NCBI GenBank assembly: GCA_964568425.1
Contig: CAZMPO010000005.1
Span: forward strand, 62,001 to 126,000
From: CAKSQF01 sp964568425
Lineage (GTDB): Bacteria; Bacillota; Clostridia; Oscillospirales; CAG-272
DNA: 64,000 bases
Direction of reading: 5' to 3'
Under the pieces are notes generated by a model. It worked only from the letters and a program-made list of their open reading frames with translations, ran no database searches and was not told where the DNA came from. This document shows positions 48,725 through 58,091 of this stretch, one piece after another. Both the position numbers and the translations under genes were made by a program. Position 1 is the stretch's first letter; each line of letters starts with the position of its first letter.

Positions 48725-51532
48725 ATGAAAAGACGGAGATCCAAAATCAGAAAATCACTGGGCGCGCTGATGCTTTCGGGCATTATGCTCCTGTCATCGC
48801 TTCCGATGGCACTCACATCGACCGCACAGACAACGAGCAACGACCAACAGGAGTATCTACACGACACCGAACCGGGTGTTTTGGTCGAAAAGGCATACAC
48901 CCAGTGCATAAAAGATGCAAACGGCAACTGCACGGGCAGTCACTCCTACTACGACGGCTCGGACGATCCCCCGACAAATCAGATGGGCACTCGCGAGCAC
49001 ATGGATGCGTGGAATGTCAAGGACAACTACACCGACGGCTATTTCGCTGTTATGTACAAAATGACCTTGAGCACTGCAACACGCGGAATTTCAGGCGACA
49101 ACGGATGCTGCGGCATAGTGATCGGCGGCGAGAATTTTGCGACTGCATATCTTCCGCATGATGAGTCTGTTAACAGAAAGTTCAGCGGTTGGCTTTCCTT
49201 CGGTCCTCACTGGGCTTCGGGCAACGCTTTTGGCGCAAACAGTTATACTAACCTGTCTCCATATCTCTCGAGCGGTGATGGCGAGATCATGATCGTCGTT
49301 GTCGGCTCCTACCTTCCCGAGAAGCTCTATGCCGAGACTCCGGGCGGTGAACTTAAGATTCACGAAAATACCAATCACATGATCCTTCGTCTTCGTGCCT
49401 ATGTGAACGGCAATCCAGTTAAGATCTGGGGCGAGGATTACGAGGCATACTATGACAATACTCTCTACGGCGGTTTTAACGGAAACATCGGTTATGTGAC
49501 ACGACTTCATAACACCCCCGCCTATGCGCGTTTCATCTCCTCGCGCACACAGCTTGACAGCACAGCCTTCAACGAGATAAAGTCGAAGGTCGATGCATCT
49601 CGTCCGAGTGATATCCAAAACATGAGAAGATACTGGGGCACTGAGGAGAACGTCGGCGCGTGGGGTGTTGGTTACGCACAGCCCAAGCAATGGAGGGTAT
49701 TTCTGAAACATTTCGCTGTTTCATATACCTTCAAAGCGGATGACAACACGACCGGAACATCGCGCGGTGAAGCATTTGGTTACGGTTCGGTGCATCCCGA
49801 GTGCGGACTGTCATTTGGTTCGGGCGGTCGTGACAGTGGCGGCGCGATATTAACGGCAAGATGGGGCGGATATAACCAAGAACACTTAGATGGCGGACGA
49901 AGTTTCTTGGGTTATGTTACTGCCGGCCCTTGGTGGGATGGCAGTGGCTGCCAAGCAGGTTCTGACTGGGTCTATACCGAAAACGCCGGTGCTTATGTTT
50001 CGAAGGGCGAGGTACACACCATCCTTGTGACCGGCACATATGATGCGGCAAACAACAAAGCCTATGTCACATGCTATGTTGACGGTGTCGAGGCGAAGGT
50101 CTTTGGAACGCCGAGCAATGCGAAATCGACGGCAACAATAAACAATTTTGACGGTTACATCGGTTGGATGACGCATGTCAAGGATGTTCAGGCGGTCGCT
50201 CGTTTCCAGCAGTGGGACGAGGATGGTCTGCCGATGGGTGCGGATGCGCTCAATTACAGGTCGCGCGGTCCCGTTCTCGGCTATTGGAAGCGCGAGATCA
50301 CACAGAACGGTCTGAATTGGGGCATTAATCCCGAGGACACCTACGATCGTGTCGATATTACCGCGGCATATGACCATTACGATCACCCCGATGCCAATAT
50401 TTACCAGCTCGGAGAGATCGCAGACAGTTCACGCAGTTTCTACATGACTGTGACGATGAAATATGACGGCTCGCAACAGGGATTCTATGTCGGCGCGGAG
50501 AAGCCGGTAGATAACCGAGTGCTCTCGAACGGCGAGATACAGGTCGGCAATTCGATGGTCGGCAACGATCCGACCCTGCTCAGCGGCAACGTGCGTGAAT
50601 GGTACAGCAAATATTACGCGTTCATCATTGACGGCAACGGCAATCTCTGTATCTGGGACAACCAAGGCGACTACGGCTTCAACGCCGGTGGCGATAACTA
50701 TATTAACACAATATGGCTCGGACTGAATTGGGGCGACGAGGTCAGGATCAAGCTTGTTTACAGCAACAAGACAGTAAAGATCTATGCCGACAAGGTAGCC
50801 GATCTTAACAGATACCAAGATCCGAAGACCGAGAGATACACGCTCACCCTCGCGCACGATTACGGCACGACATTCGGACTTTGGGCGAAGAATTCGATCA
50901 ACAGAAACAATCCTCCCTATTATTCATCCGATGTTAAGTTCAGCAATGTCAAGGTTTCCTACGGGCTCCAGACTCCCACCGAGGTCAATGCGCTCAAAGA
51001 GGTTCTCGGGTCTGCCGAGGGCACATCGGGCAGTGTTGAGGATCGCAACAAGCATCTTTGCGGTTTCGTTCAGACGAGAACGACCGTTAACGGCACGTAC
51101 GATCTGCGCATCATGATCGAGGGTGACGAATACGGTTTCCGCAGGGACGAGAACTACGACGCGGTCATAATCGTCAAGTTCACGGACAAAGAAGCCGGTA
51201 ATTCGGTGACGATGACCGGATTCAATCATCACATCGCATACACCGAGTTTTCGTTCTACGATGCCGAGTACTATTTCCACACAGTCGATGGCTGTGGAAT
51301 GCTCGCGCTCGTCATCAACAAGATCCCGCTATCTTACACGAACATCGAGGTCTACCTCCAGTTCTGCCAGCCGCATGCGGGGCTTGAACCCACACAGGCA
51401 GATCTTGTCGGTGACCCGATATTGATCGGCGCCACGAGTTATCAGAACATAACAAGTGTCTCCTACTACGGAGGCACACCTGCACCCAGCTCGAACCCCG
51501 GCTATCAGGGCAAGTGGGAAAACAAGAGATAA
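48725..51532 (+). CDS. Large secreted protein, paralogue C
   Basis: A 935-residue exported protein: basic start MKRRRSKIRKSLGALMLSG, hydrophobic core, likely cleavage near TSTAQT. Shared blocks in order: YFAVMYKMTL, NGCCGIVIGG, FGPHWASG, VVGSYLPEK, LRAYVNGNPVKIWG, FAVSYTF, GPWWDGSG, YIGWMTHVKDVQAVARFQQW, GYWKREITQN, KVSYGLQTPTE, GTYDLRIMIEG, FSFYDAEYYFHT and SYYGGTPAPSS. Closest to paralogue A in length. Like A and B it has no recognisable catalytic triad or wall anchor. A terminator follows at 51541. Confidence 0.8.
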   Translation: MKRRRSKIRKSLGALMLSGIMLLSSLPMALTSTAQTTSNDQQEYLHDTEPGVLVEKAYTQCIKDANGNCTGSHSYYDGSDDPPTNQMGTREHMDAWNVKDNYTDGYFAVMYKMTLSTATRGISGDNGCCGIVIGGENFATAYLPHDESVNRKFSGWLSFGPHWASGNAFGANSYTNLSPYLSSGDGEIMIVVVGSYLPEKLYAETPGGELKIHENTNHMILRLRAYVNGNPVKIWGEDYEAYYDNTLYGGFNGNIGYVTRLHNTPAYARFISSRTQLDSTAFNEIKSKVDASRPSDIQNMRRYWGTEENVGAWGVGYAQPKQWRVFLKHFAVSYTFKADDNTTGTSRGEAFGYGSVHPECGLSFGSGGRDSGGAILTARWGGYNQEHLDGGRSFLGYVTAGPWWDGSGCQAGSDWVYTENAGAYVSKGEVHTILVTGTYDAANNKAYVTCYVDGVEAKVFGTPSNAKSTATINNFDGYIGWMTHVKDVQAVARFQQWDEDGLPMGADALNYRSRGPVLGYWKREITQNGLNWGINPEDTYDRVDITAAYDHYDHPDANIYQLGEIADSSRSFYMTVTMKYDGSQQGFYVGAEKPVDNRVLSNGEIQVGNSMVGNDPTLLSGNVREWYSKYYAFIIDGNGNLCIWDNQGDYGFNAGGDNYINTIWLGLNWGDEVRIKLVYSNKTVKIYADKVADLNRYQDPKTERYTLTLAHDYGTTFGLWAKNSINRNNPPYYSSDVKFSNVKVSYGLQTPTEVNALKEVLGSAEGTSGSVEDRNKHLCGFVQTRTTVNGTYDLRIMIEGDEYGFRRDENYDAVIIVKFTDKEAGNSVTMTGFNHHIAYTEFSFYDAEYYFHTVDGCGMLALVINKIPLSYTNIEVYLQFCQPHAGLEPTQADLVGDPILIGATSYQNITSVSYYGGTPAPSSNPGYQGKWENKR

Positions 51533-51537
51533 TACAC

Positions 51538-51577
51538 AAAAACCGACTCAAATGGCAACATTTGAGTCGGTTTTTTT
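51538..51577 (+). terminator. Terminator of secreted paralogue C
   Basis: Arms AACCGACTCAAAT/ATTTGAGTCGGTT (51541-51553 with 51560-51572) and a T-run to 51577. Confidence 0.93.
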
Positions 51578-51648
51578 AAGGCAAGCGGTTGGGCAAAAAT
51601 CCTTCGGTAGGGGAGGGGTAAGCCTCCACGGGTGGCGATTTTGTTCGT

Positions 51649-52077
51649 TCACTCGTCTGCGCCCGTGAATGTCAGGGTCTTGCCGTTTTTATCGGTGAGG
51701 ATGAGCATTTTGTCGCCGTTGAAGATGTAGTCATATTTCTTTTCGCCGTCGGGAAGGGACAGAGTCAGCTTGCCGTCCTCGATCGTGTAGTCGCCGCTTA
51801 TGGTATCGCGTTTGGAGGTCGGGCTTGTCATCCTGTAAAATTCGCACCTGCCGCGCTCGATCTCGCCCTCTTTTTCGGACTCGTAGAGTATCAGTCCGCA
51901 GAGCTCGTCCGGGCAGAACCACGAGCCGATCGGTGTTTTTGACGGTGCGACCTCGCGGCTCGTTACGGCGGCGGTCGTCAGCTCGCTTTTGTCAAATCCC
52001 CCACCGCATCCGACGAGTGCGGGCAGGGCGAGAATTGCGGCGAGAATTGCGGTTGTGATCTTTGCGGATATCTTCAT
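51649..52077 (-). CDS. Small lipoprotein
   Basis: A 142-residue lipoprotein on the minus strand, converging on paralogue C. Signal peptide MKISAKITTAILAAILALPA with lipobox LVGC (Cys at 24), then a Ser/Thr linker and a beta-rich domain (GSWFCPDELCGLILYESEKE, SGDYTIEDGKLTLSLPDGEK, YIFNGDKMLILTDKNGK). The strand pattern with a GxW start and DGKLTL resembles small lipocalin-like or DUF5640-type bacterial domains. AAGGAG precedes the ATG. Function unknown. Confidence 0.75.
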   Translation of the reverse strand: MKISAKITTAILAAILALPALVGCGGGFDKSELTTAAVTSREVAPSKTPIGSWFCPDELCGLILYESEKEGEIERGRCEFYRMTSPTSKRDTISGDYTIEDGKLTLSLPDGEKKYDYIFNGDKMLILTDKNGKTLTFTGADE

Positions 52078-52219
52078 GAGATTTCGGTCTCCTTGTGTCG
52101 TTTTCTATATTTTAACCGCAAAAGGCAAAAATGTCAAGTCCTTTTGCGGTTTTTTCGTCTTGTCGGCAAAAAATTTACAGTTTTTTTGAGGGAAAGCTTG
52201 ACTTTTTTTGAAAAAGGGC

Positions 52220-52248
52220 TTGTAATTGAAGCAAAAATATGGTAAAAT
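52220..52248 (+). promoter_or_regulatory. asnS promoter
   Basis: TTGTAA (52220-52225), 17 bp, TAAAAT (52243-52248), 51 bp before the start. No T-box leader fits in this short distance. Confidence 0.7.
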
Positions 52249-52299
52249 ATAAGAATAGAAATTTGACAGATCTTTATTCCCGAAAGGATATAACATGCC

Positions 52300-53694
52300 A
52301 TGAAAAGAACAGAAATAAAAGAGATAATGAGCCGCCCCGAGGATTTTGCGGGCAAGGAACTGACCGTTTGCGGATGGGCAAGGACGATCAGGGCGTCGAA
52401 TGCGTTCGGATTTATCGAGCTCAACGACGGTTCGTCCTTTAAGAACCTGCAGGTCGTCATCGAGGAGGCAAAGCTCGACAACTATAAATTTATCGCAAAA
52501 CAGAACGTCGGCGCATCCTTTGCGATCGAGGGCGTGCTGGAGCTTACCCCCGACGCAAAACAGCCCTTTGAATTGAAGGCAGACAAGGTCATGCTCGAGG
52601 GCGCGTCCACTCCCGATTATCCTATGCAGAAAAAGGGACAGTCTCTCGAATTTTTGCGTACAAAGCCCCATCTGCGTCCGCGCACGAATCTTTTTTCGGC
52701 TGTCTTCCGTGTTCGCTCGGTCGCCGCGCAGCTTTTGCACAGATTTTTCCATGACAACGGATTTGTGTATGTCCACACTCCGCTGATCACGACCTCCGAC
52801 TGCGAGGGCGCAGGCGACATGTTCAAGGTCACGACGCTCGACATTGATAACCCGCCGAGATGCGAGGACGGCAGCGTCGATTATTCGAAGGATTTCTTCT
52901 GCAAGCCGACGAGCCTGACCGTTTCGGGACAGCTGAATGTCGAGTCGTTTGCGATGGCGTTCGGCAAGGTATACACCTTTGGTCCGACCTTCCGCGCCGA
53001 GCGTTCGAACACGCCGCGTCACGCTGCCGAGTTCTGGATGCTCGAGCCCGAGATCGCGTTTGCCGATCTCGAGGACGACATGGAGCTTGCCGAGGCTATG
53101 CTCAAATATGTCATCGGCGGACTTCTTGATGAGTGCCGCGACGAGCTTGAATTCTTCAATCTGCGTGTCGACAAGGGGCTGATCGAGCGTCTTGAGAACA
53201 TCGTGAACTCGGATTTCGCGGTCTGCACATACGAGCACGCGATCGAGCTGCTCAAGGAGAGCGGCGAGAATTTCGAGTACCCCGTCGGATGGGGCGAGGA
53301 TCTGCAGACCGAGCATGAGAGATATCTCACCGAAAAGGTCTACAAGCGTCCTGTTTTCGTCACGAATTGGCCGCGCGAGATCAAGGCGTTCTACATGCGC
53401 CTCAACGACGACAACAAGACTGTTGCCGCAGTCGATCTCCTGGTTCCCGGTGTCGGCGAGCTGATCGGCGGTTCACAGCGCGAGGAGCGTCCCGACTATC
53501 TCGATGCCGCCTTCGATCGCTTCGGGCTTGACAAGGAGACCTACGGCTGGTACGCCGAGCTTCGCAAATTCGGCGGAACGAAGCACGCGGGATTTGGACT
53601 CGGATTCGAGCGTCTGGTGATGTATGTGACCGGCATGTCCAACATCCGCGACGTCGAGGCGTTCCCGAGAACGACCGGCAATGCCGAGTTTTGA
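52300..53694 (+). CDS. asnS: Asparagine--tRNA ligase
   Basis: A 464-residue class IIb synthetase. The N-terminal OB-fold anticodon domain (VCGWARTIRASNAFGFIELN in parts) is followed by motif 1, motif 2 (FRAERSNTPRHAAEFWMLEPE split as FRAERSNTPRH and EFWMLEPE) and motif 3 (GFGLGFERLVMY). The TFRAERSNTPRHAAEF stretch is characteristic of AsnRS rather than AspRS. It charges tRNA-Asn directly, so asparagine from AsnB can be used for protein synthesis. CGAAAGGA lies before the ATG. Confidence 0.97.
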   Translation: MKRTEIKEIMSRPEDFAGKELTVCGWARTIRASNAFGFIELNDGSSFKNLQVVIEEAKLDNYKFIAKQNVGASFAIEGVLELTPDAKQPFELKADKVMLEGASTPDYPMQKKGQSLEFLRTKPHLRPRTNLFSAVFRVRSVAAQLLHRFFHDNGFVYVHTPLITTSDCEGAGDMFKVTTLDIDNPPRCEDGSVDYSKDFFCKPTSLTVSGQLNVESFAMAFGKVYTFGPTFRAERSNTPRHAAEFWMLEPEIAFADLEDDMELAEAMLKYVIGGLLDECRDELEFFNLRVDKGLIERLENIVNSDFAVCTYEHAIELLKESGENFEYPVGWGEDLQTEHERYLTEKVYKRPVFVTNWPREIKAFYMRLNDDNKTVAAVDLLVPGVGELIGGSQREERPDYLDAAFDRFGLDKETYGWYAELRKFGGTKHAGFGLGFERLVMYVTGMSNIRDVEAFPRTTGNAEF

Positions 53695-53757
53695 TCGAAT
53701 AAAGTATAATTTTTCATATTTATCCCCCAAAAATACCCCAAGAAAGGAATTTTCGTT

Positions 53758-55062
53758 ATGCAATACACCGAAATGACAAAGTCGCAGGCAAAAGACGAGC
53801 TTGCCCGTCAGAGAGAAATATACGAGGGCTACAGGGCGATGGGTCTTTCGCTTGATATGTCGAGAGGCAAACCCGACGCCGAACAGCTTGCTCTGTCGGA
53901 CGGGATGCTCACAGTCCTTCAAAGTCCCGAACAGTGCAAGCCCGCAGTGCTCGGACGACAGGACATGCGAAACTACGGTGTGCTTGACGGCATTCCCGCG
54001 GCAAAGGATATGCTTGCCGATCTGCTTGACGTGCCCTCCGAAAACGTGATCGTCTGCGGCAACTCGTCACTGAACATCATGTACGATATGATGGTTCGCT
54101 GTCTGCTTTTCGGCTCGTCAAAGACGACCGAGCCTTGGATAAAGCAGGGAAAGATCAAATTTCTCTGTCCCGTGCCCGGCTATGACAGGCATTTTGCGAT
54201 CTGTCAGTCGCTCGGGATCGAGATGATCAATGTTCCGATGAACAGCGACGGTCCGGACATGGACATCGTTGAGGAATATGTTTCGTCCGATCCGCAGATC
54301 AAGGGTATCTGGTGCGTGCCGAAATATTCTAACCCGGGCGGCGTCGTTTACTCGGACGAGGTGGTCAGGCGTTTTGCCAATCTCCACCCCGCCGCCCCCG
54401 ATTTCAGGATCTTTTGGGACAACGCATACGCCGTGCACGGGCTGTACGACGAGAACGACAAGCTTCTCAATATAGTCGAAGAGGTCGAAAAGGCGGGCAA
54501 TCCGCACATGGTCTACGAATTTGCATCGACCTCGAAGATCACCTTCCCCGGTTCGGGCATCGGCTGTGTTGCGGCATCGACCGAAAATCTAAATTACATA
54601 CGCTCGCTCATGACCGTGCAGACCATCGGTCACGACAAATTGAACATGCTCCGCCATGTGCTCTTTTTCGCCGACGAAAACGGCAACACGCGCGACAATC
54701 TGCGTGCGCACATGAGACGGCACGCCGACATACTTCGCCCGAAATTCGAGGCGTTCGAGGAGGCATTCGACGCCGAACTGTCGGGCACGGGCGTCGCGAG
54801 ATGGTCGAGACCGAGAGGCGGATATTTTATCAGCTTTGATATGCAGATCGGCTCGGCGAAGCGCGTTTACGAGCTTATGGCAAATTGTGGTGTCAAGATG
54901 ACCGAGGCGGGCGCGACATTCCCCTATGGTGTCGATCCGTCCGACTCAAATCTGCGTATCGCACCGTCCTTCCCGCCTGTATCCGAGATCAAGATCGCCG
55001 CAAAGATCCTGATCTGCGCCTCCAAGATCGCCGCCCTCGAGGAAATGCTCGGAGAAGGGTGA
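53758..55062 (+). CDS. Aspartate aminotransferase (class I, PF12897-type)
   Basis: A 434-residue PLP enzyme. The N-terminal SLDMSRGKPDAEQLALSDGM in parts and GNSSLNIMYD, together with the PLP-lysine segment FASTSKITFPGSGIG, match the group of aspartate aminotransferases that resemble MocR-type enzymes (type Ic). WDNAYAVH carries the PLP ring-nitrogen Asp. It should interconvert aspartate/2-oxoglutarate with oxaloacetate/glutamate. AGAAAGGAA precedes the ATG, 63 bp after asnS. The stop abuts a GATACAA-type repeat. Confidence 0.92.
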   Translation: MQYTEMTKSQAKDELARQREIYEGYRAMGLSLDMSRGKPDAEQLALSDGMLTVLQSPEQCKPAVLGRQDMRNYGVLDGIPAAKDMLADLLDVPSENVIVCGNSSLNIMYDMMVRCLLFGSSKTTEPWIKQGKIKFLCPVPGYDRHFAICQSLGIEMINVPMNSDGPDMDIVEEYVSSDPQIKGIWCVPKYSNPGGVVYSDEVVRRFANLHPAAPDFRIFWDNAYAVHGLYDENDKLLNIVEEVEKAGNPHMVYEFASTSKITFPGSGIGCVAASTENLNYIRSLMTVQTIGHDKLNMLRHVLFFADENGNTRDNLRAHMRRHADILRPKFEAFEEAFDAELSGTGVARWSRPRGGYFISFDMQIGSAKRVYELMANCGVKMTEAGATFPYGVDPSDSNLRIAPSFPPVSEIKIAAKILICASKIAALEEMLGEG

Positions 55063-55174
55063 AGACACAAGATACAAGATATTTGTTCAGTGGGAATTTG
55101 AGCATTTACCTGCCGATATGATGGGTAAGCGTGGTAATTTCTCATTTCTCATTCCTAATTTCTAATTTCTAACT
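55063..55174. repeat. GATACAA element plus reverse AATTAGG heptamers upstream of mnmG
   Basis: AGACACAAGATACAAGATAT starts immediately after the aminotransferase stop codon, followed by the family body (TTTGTTCAG ... GCATTTACCTGCCGATATG, to about 55125). 55135-55174 is a reverse heptamer array ending 7 nt before the mnmG ribosome site. Confidence 0.85.
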
Positions 55175-55189
55175 CACCGAAGGTTCATT

Positions 55190-57088
55190 ATGTACACATA
55201 TTACGCAGGCAAAGCCGATGTTGTTGTTGTCGGCGCGGGGCACGCGGGCATTGAGGCGGCACTCGCCTGCGCGCGGCTCGGGCTTGACACTATTCTTTTC
55301 ACATTATCTCTCGATGCACTCGGCAATATGCCTTGCAATCCCGCGATCGGCGGCACGGGCAAAGGTCATCTCGTTTACGAGATCGACGCGCTCGGCGGAG
55401 AGATGGGATACGCCGCCGATACGGTGACGCTCCAGTCGCGACTCTTAAACCGGGGCAAGGGCGCGGCGGTACATTCAAAGCGCGTGCAGGCGGACAGACT
55501 TGCCTATCGCGCATATATGAAAAAGGTCATCGAAAACACCAAAAATCTAAAGCTTCGCCAAGCGGAGATCGTCGCGGTCAGCTTTTCGGATGAGTCGGAC
55601 GGCAAAAAGATCGTCCGCTCCGTAACGACCGCATACGGCGGCATGTTTGAGGCAAAGGCTGTCATCCTCTCGACGGGCACATATCTCGACAGCCGAACGA
55701 TCACGGGCGAGGCTGTCGAGAATGCAGGTCCCGACGGCATGCGCTCCGCACCTGCGCTTTCCAAGTGCCTTGCAGACGCGGGACTTTCGCTCATGCGATT
55801 TAAGACGGGCACGCCGCCGCGCATACACGCCGACAGCATAGATTTTTCAAAGCTCGAGGTTCAGCACGGTGATGCCGAGCCGATACCCTTTTCGGTTCGC
55901 ACCGATCCTGTCGGATATATCGCTCGCGAGCAGATCGACTGCCACATCGCCTATACAAACGAAAAAACACACGAAATAATAAAGGCAAACCTGCACCGAT
56001 CGCCGCTTTACTCGGGCGTGATCAAGGGCACGGGACCGCGATATTGTCCGTCGATCGAGGACAAGGTCGTGAGATTTGCCGACAAAACAAGGCATCAATT
56101 ATTTGTCGAGCCTTGCGGTGCGGATACGAAGGAAATGTACCTTCAGGGATTTTCGTCATCCCTGCCCGAAGAGGTACAGCTCGAGATGCTGAGGTCGATC
56201 GAGGGATTCGAGCGCGCCGAGGTCATGCGCACCGCTTACGCCATCGAATACGACTGCGCCGACCCGACGCAGATGGACAACACGCTTGAGTTCAAGGATT
56301 TTCACGGGCTTTACGGCGCGGGACAGTTTAACGGAACATCCGGCTATGAAGAGGCGGCGGCACAAGGACTTGTCGCGGGCATCAACGCCGCGATGAAGAT
56401 ACTTGGCAAAGAGCCTGTGCGCCTGAGTCGTGACAGCTCGTACATCGGCACGCTGATCGACGATCTTGTCACCAAAGGCACGAATGAGCCCTATCGCATC
56501 ATGACCAGCCGCTCCGAATACAGACTTCTCCTCAGACAGGATAACGCCGACGCGCGCCTGACCCCGATCGGGCACAGAGTCGGGCTTGTTGATGACGCGC
56601 GTTACGAGAAATTTCTCAAAAAGCAGGAGCTTATCAGATCGGAGATCGCGCGCGCCGAGCAGACCTATTTTTCGCCAAATGATGTGAACCCTCTGCTTTG
56701 CGCAAAGGAGCTTCCGACAGCCACGGGCGGAGTTGGACTCGCCGATCTGTTGAGGCGTCCGCAGATAAGCTATGATGATCTTGCCACGATCGATAAGAAC
56801 AGACCGCCCGAGGTCGATCGCGCGATCGGCAGGTGCATCGAGGTCTCGCTGAAATATGAGGGATATATCAAACGCGAGCTTGCCGAGGTCGCAAAGAGCG
56901 CAAAGCTTGAGGGCAAAGCACTGCCGCCCGATGCCGATTACGCATCGATTTCGGGGCTTCGCATCGAGGCAAGGCAAAAGCTTGCGAAATTTCGCCCGGT
57001 AAATGTAGGACAAGCGTCGCGCATATCGGGCGTATCGCCTGCAGATATTTCGGTTCTCCTCGTTTGGCTCGCCTCAAGAGGAGAATAA
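55190..57088 (+). CDS. mnmG: tRNA uridine-5-carboxymethylaminomethyl synthesis enzyme MnmG
   Basis: A 632-residue FAD enzyme (GidA) that with MnmE modifies U34 of certain tRNAs. FAD-binding VVVVGAGHAGIEAALACARL, the GidA signature PCNPAIGGTGKGHLVYEID (split: PCNPAIGGTGKGH, LVYEIDALGGEMG) and GQFNGTSGYEEAAAQGLVAG segments are present, with the C-terminal helical tRNA/MnmE-binding domain. GAAGG precedes the ATG. Full length. Confidence 0.97.
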   Translation: MYTYYAGKADVVVVGAGHAGIEAALACARLGLDTILFTLSLDALGNMPCNPAIGGTGKGHLVYEIDALGGEMGYAADTVTLQSRLLNRGKGAAVHSKRVQADRLAYRAYMKKVIENTKNLKLRQAEIVAVSFSDESDGKKIVRSVTTAYGGMFEAKAVILSTGTYLDSRTITGEAVENAGPDGMRSAPALSKCLADAGLSLMRFKTGTPPRIHADSIDFSKLEVQHGDAEPIPFSVRTDPVGYIAREQIDCHIAYTNEKTHEIIKANLHRSPLYSGVIKGTGPRYCPSIEDKVVRFADKTRHQLFVEPCGADTKEMYLQGFSSSLPEEVQLEMLRSIEGFERAEVMRTAYAIEYDCADPTQMDNTLEFKDFHGLYGAGQFNGTSGYEEAAAQGLVAGINAAMKILGKEPVRLSRDSSYIGTLIDDLVTKGTNEPYRIMTSRSEYRLLLRQDNADARLTPIGHRVGLVDDARYEKFLKKQELIRSEIARAEQTYFSPNDVNPLLCAKELPTATGGVGLADLLRRPQISYDDLATIDKNRPPEVDRAIGRCIEVSLKYEGYIKRELAEVAKSAKLEGKALPPDADYASISGLRIEARQKLAKFRPVNVGQASRISGVSPADISVLLVWLASRGE

Positions 57089-57182
57089 GGGCGGGCGTTC
57101 TCATCCCAAAAGGGATCCCCTTTGGCAAAGCTTATTTCTGCACCACCTACAAAAATAAACAAATCACACAAAGGATGATATC

Positions 57183-58091
57183 ATGTCAAAAATTCTTCGT
57201 GCCATGACCCGTGACGGGTCTGCGCAAATTATCGTTATAAATTCGACCGAGACGGTCAGGGAGGGCGCGCGCATACACGGCACCTCTCCGACGGCAACTG
57301 CCGCGTTCTCGCGCGTGTTGACCGCCGCATCGCTGATGGGCTCGACGCTCAAGGACAAGGGCAACAGCATCACACTGTCGGTTCGCGGCGATGGTCAAAA
57401 CGGTCACATCTTGGCGGTTGCCGACTACATGGGCAATGTCAAGGGATATATTCAAAATCCGACGCTCGATCTGCCCCGTCGCGCGGGCGGAAAATTCGAT
57501 CTCGGTCGCGCCGTCGGACGCGGCACACTGAATGTAGTGCGCGACAGCGGCGAAAAAGAGCCTTACAGCGGTGTCGTCGATATGACATCGGGCGAGATCG
57601 CCGAGGATATCACCAAATATTACGCCGAGTCAGAGCAGATCCCCTCGGTCTGCGCACTCGGCGAGGTCATAAGCCCCGACGGCAAGGTCGCCTCGGCAGG
57701 CGGATTTTTGCTCATGCTTCTTCCGATGGCTGATGACGGGACTGTCGATGCGATCGAAAAGAACATATCGACCCTCGATGGCATGTCGGCAATGCTTGCC
57801 GCCGACTTCACCAACGAGCAGATCGCCTCAGCTGTGCTTGCCGATATTCCGTTTGACCTCTTTGACAGCTACGAGGTCGCATTTTCCTGCGACTGCTCGC
57901 GTGATCGCATGGGTCGCGCTCTCCTCACTCTGAATCCCGTTGAGCTCTATAATATTCTCGTCCAGGACGGCGAGATCGAGGTCGGCTGTCAGTTTTGCGG
58001 CAAAAAATTCAAGTTTAACGGCGATGATATCGAAAAGCTTCGCATAGAGAAGGGACTTCAAAAACCGAGAAAGGGAAATGACCCGAAATGA
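57183..58091 (+). CDS. hslO: Redox-regulated chaperone Hsp33
   Basis: A 302-residue holdase activated by oxidation. The N-terminal domain begins ILRAMTRDGSAQIIVINSTE; GEIAEDITKYYAESEQIPS is the family signature (given as GEIAEDITKYYAESEQ). The C-terminal zinc centre has CDCSRDR and CQFCGKKF, the four zinc Cys. AAAGGATGATATC precedes the ATG. The stop overlaps the next start (ATGA). It fits the oxidative-stress theme of the fprA-perR-rbr cluster, though it is 55 kb away. Confidence 0.95.
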   Translation: MSKILRAMTRDGSAQIIVINSTETVREGARIHGTSPTATAAFSRVLTAASLMGSTLKDKGNSITLSVRGDGQNGHILAVADYMGNVKGYIQNPTLDLPRRAGGKFDLGRAVGRGTLNVVRDSGEKEPYSGVVDMTSGEIAEDITKYYAESEQIPSVCALGEVISPDGKVASAGGFLLMLLPMADDGTVDAIEKNISTLDGMSAMLAADFTNEQIASAVLADIPFDLFDSYEVAFSCDCSRDRMGRALLTLNPVELYNILVQDGEIEVGCQFCGKKFKFNGDDIEKLRIEKGLQKPRKGNDPK

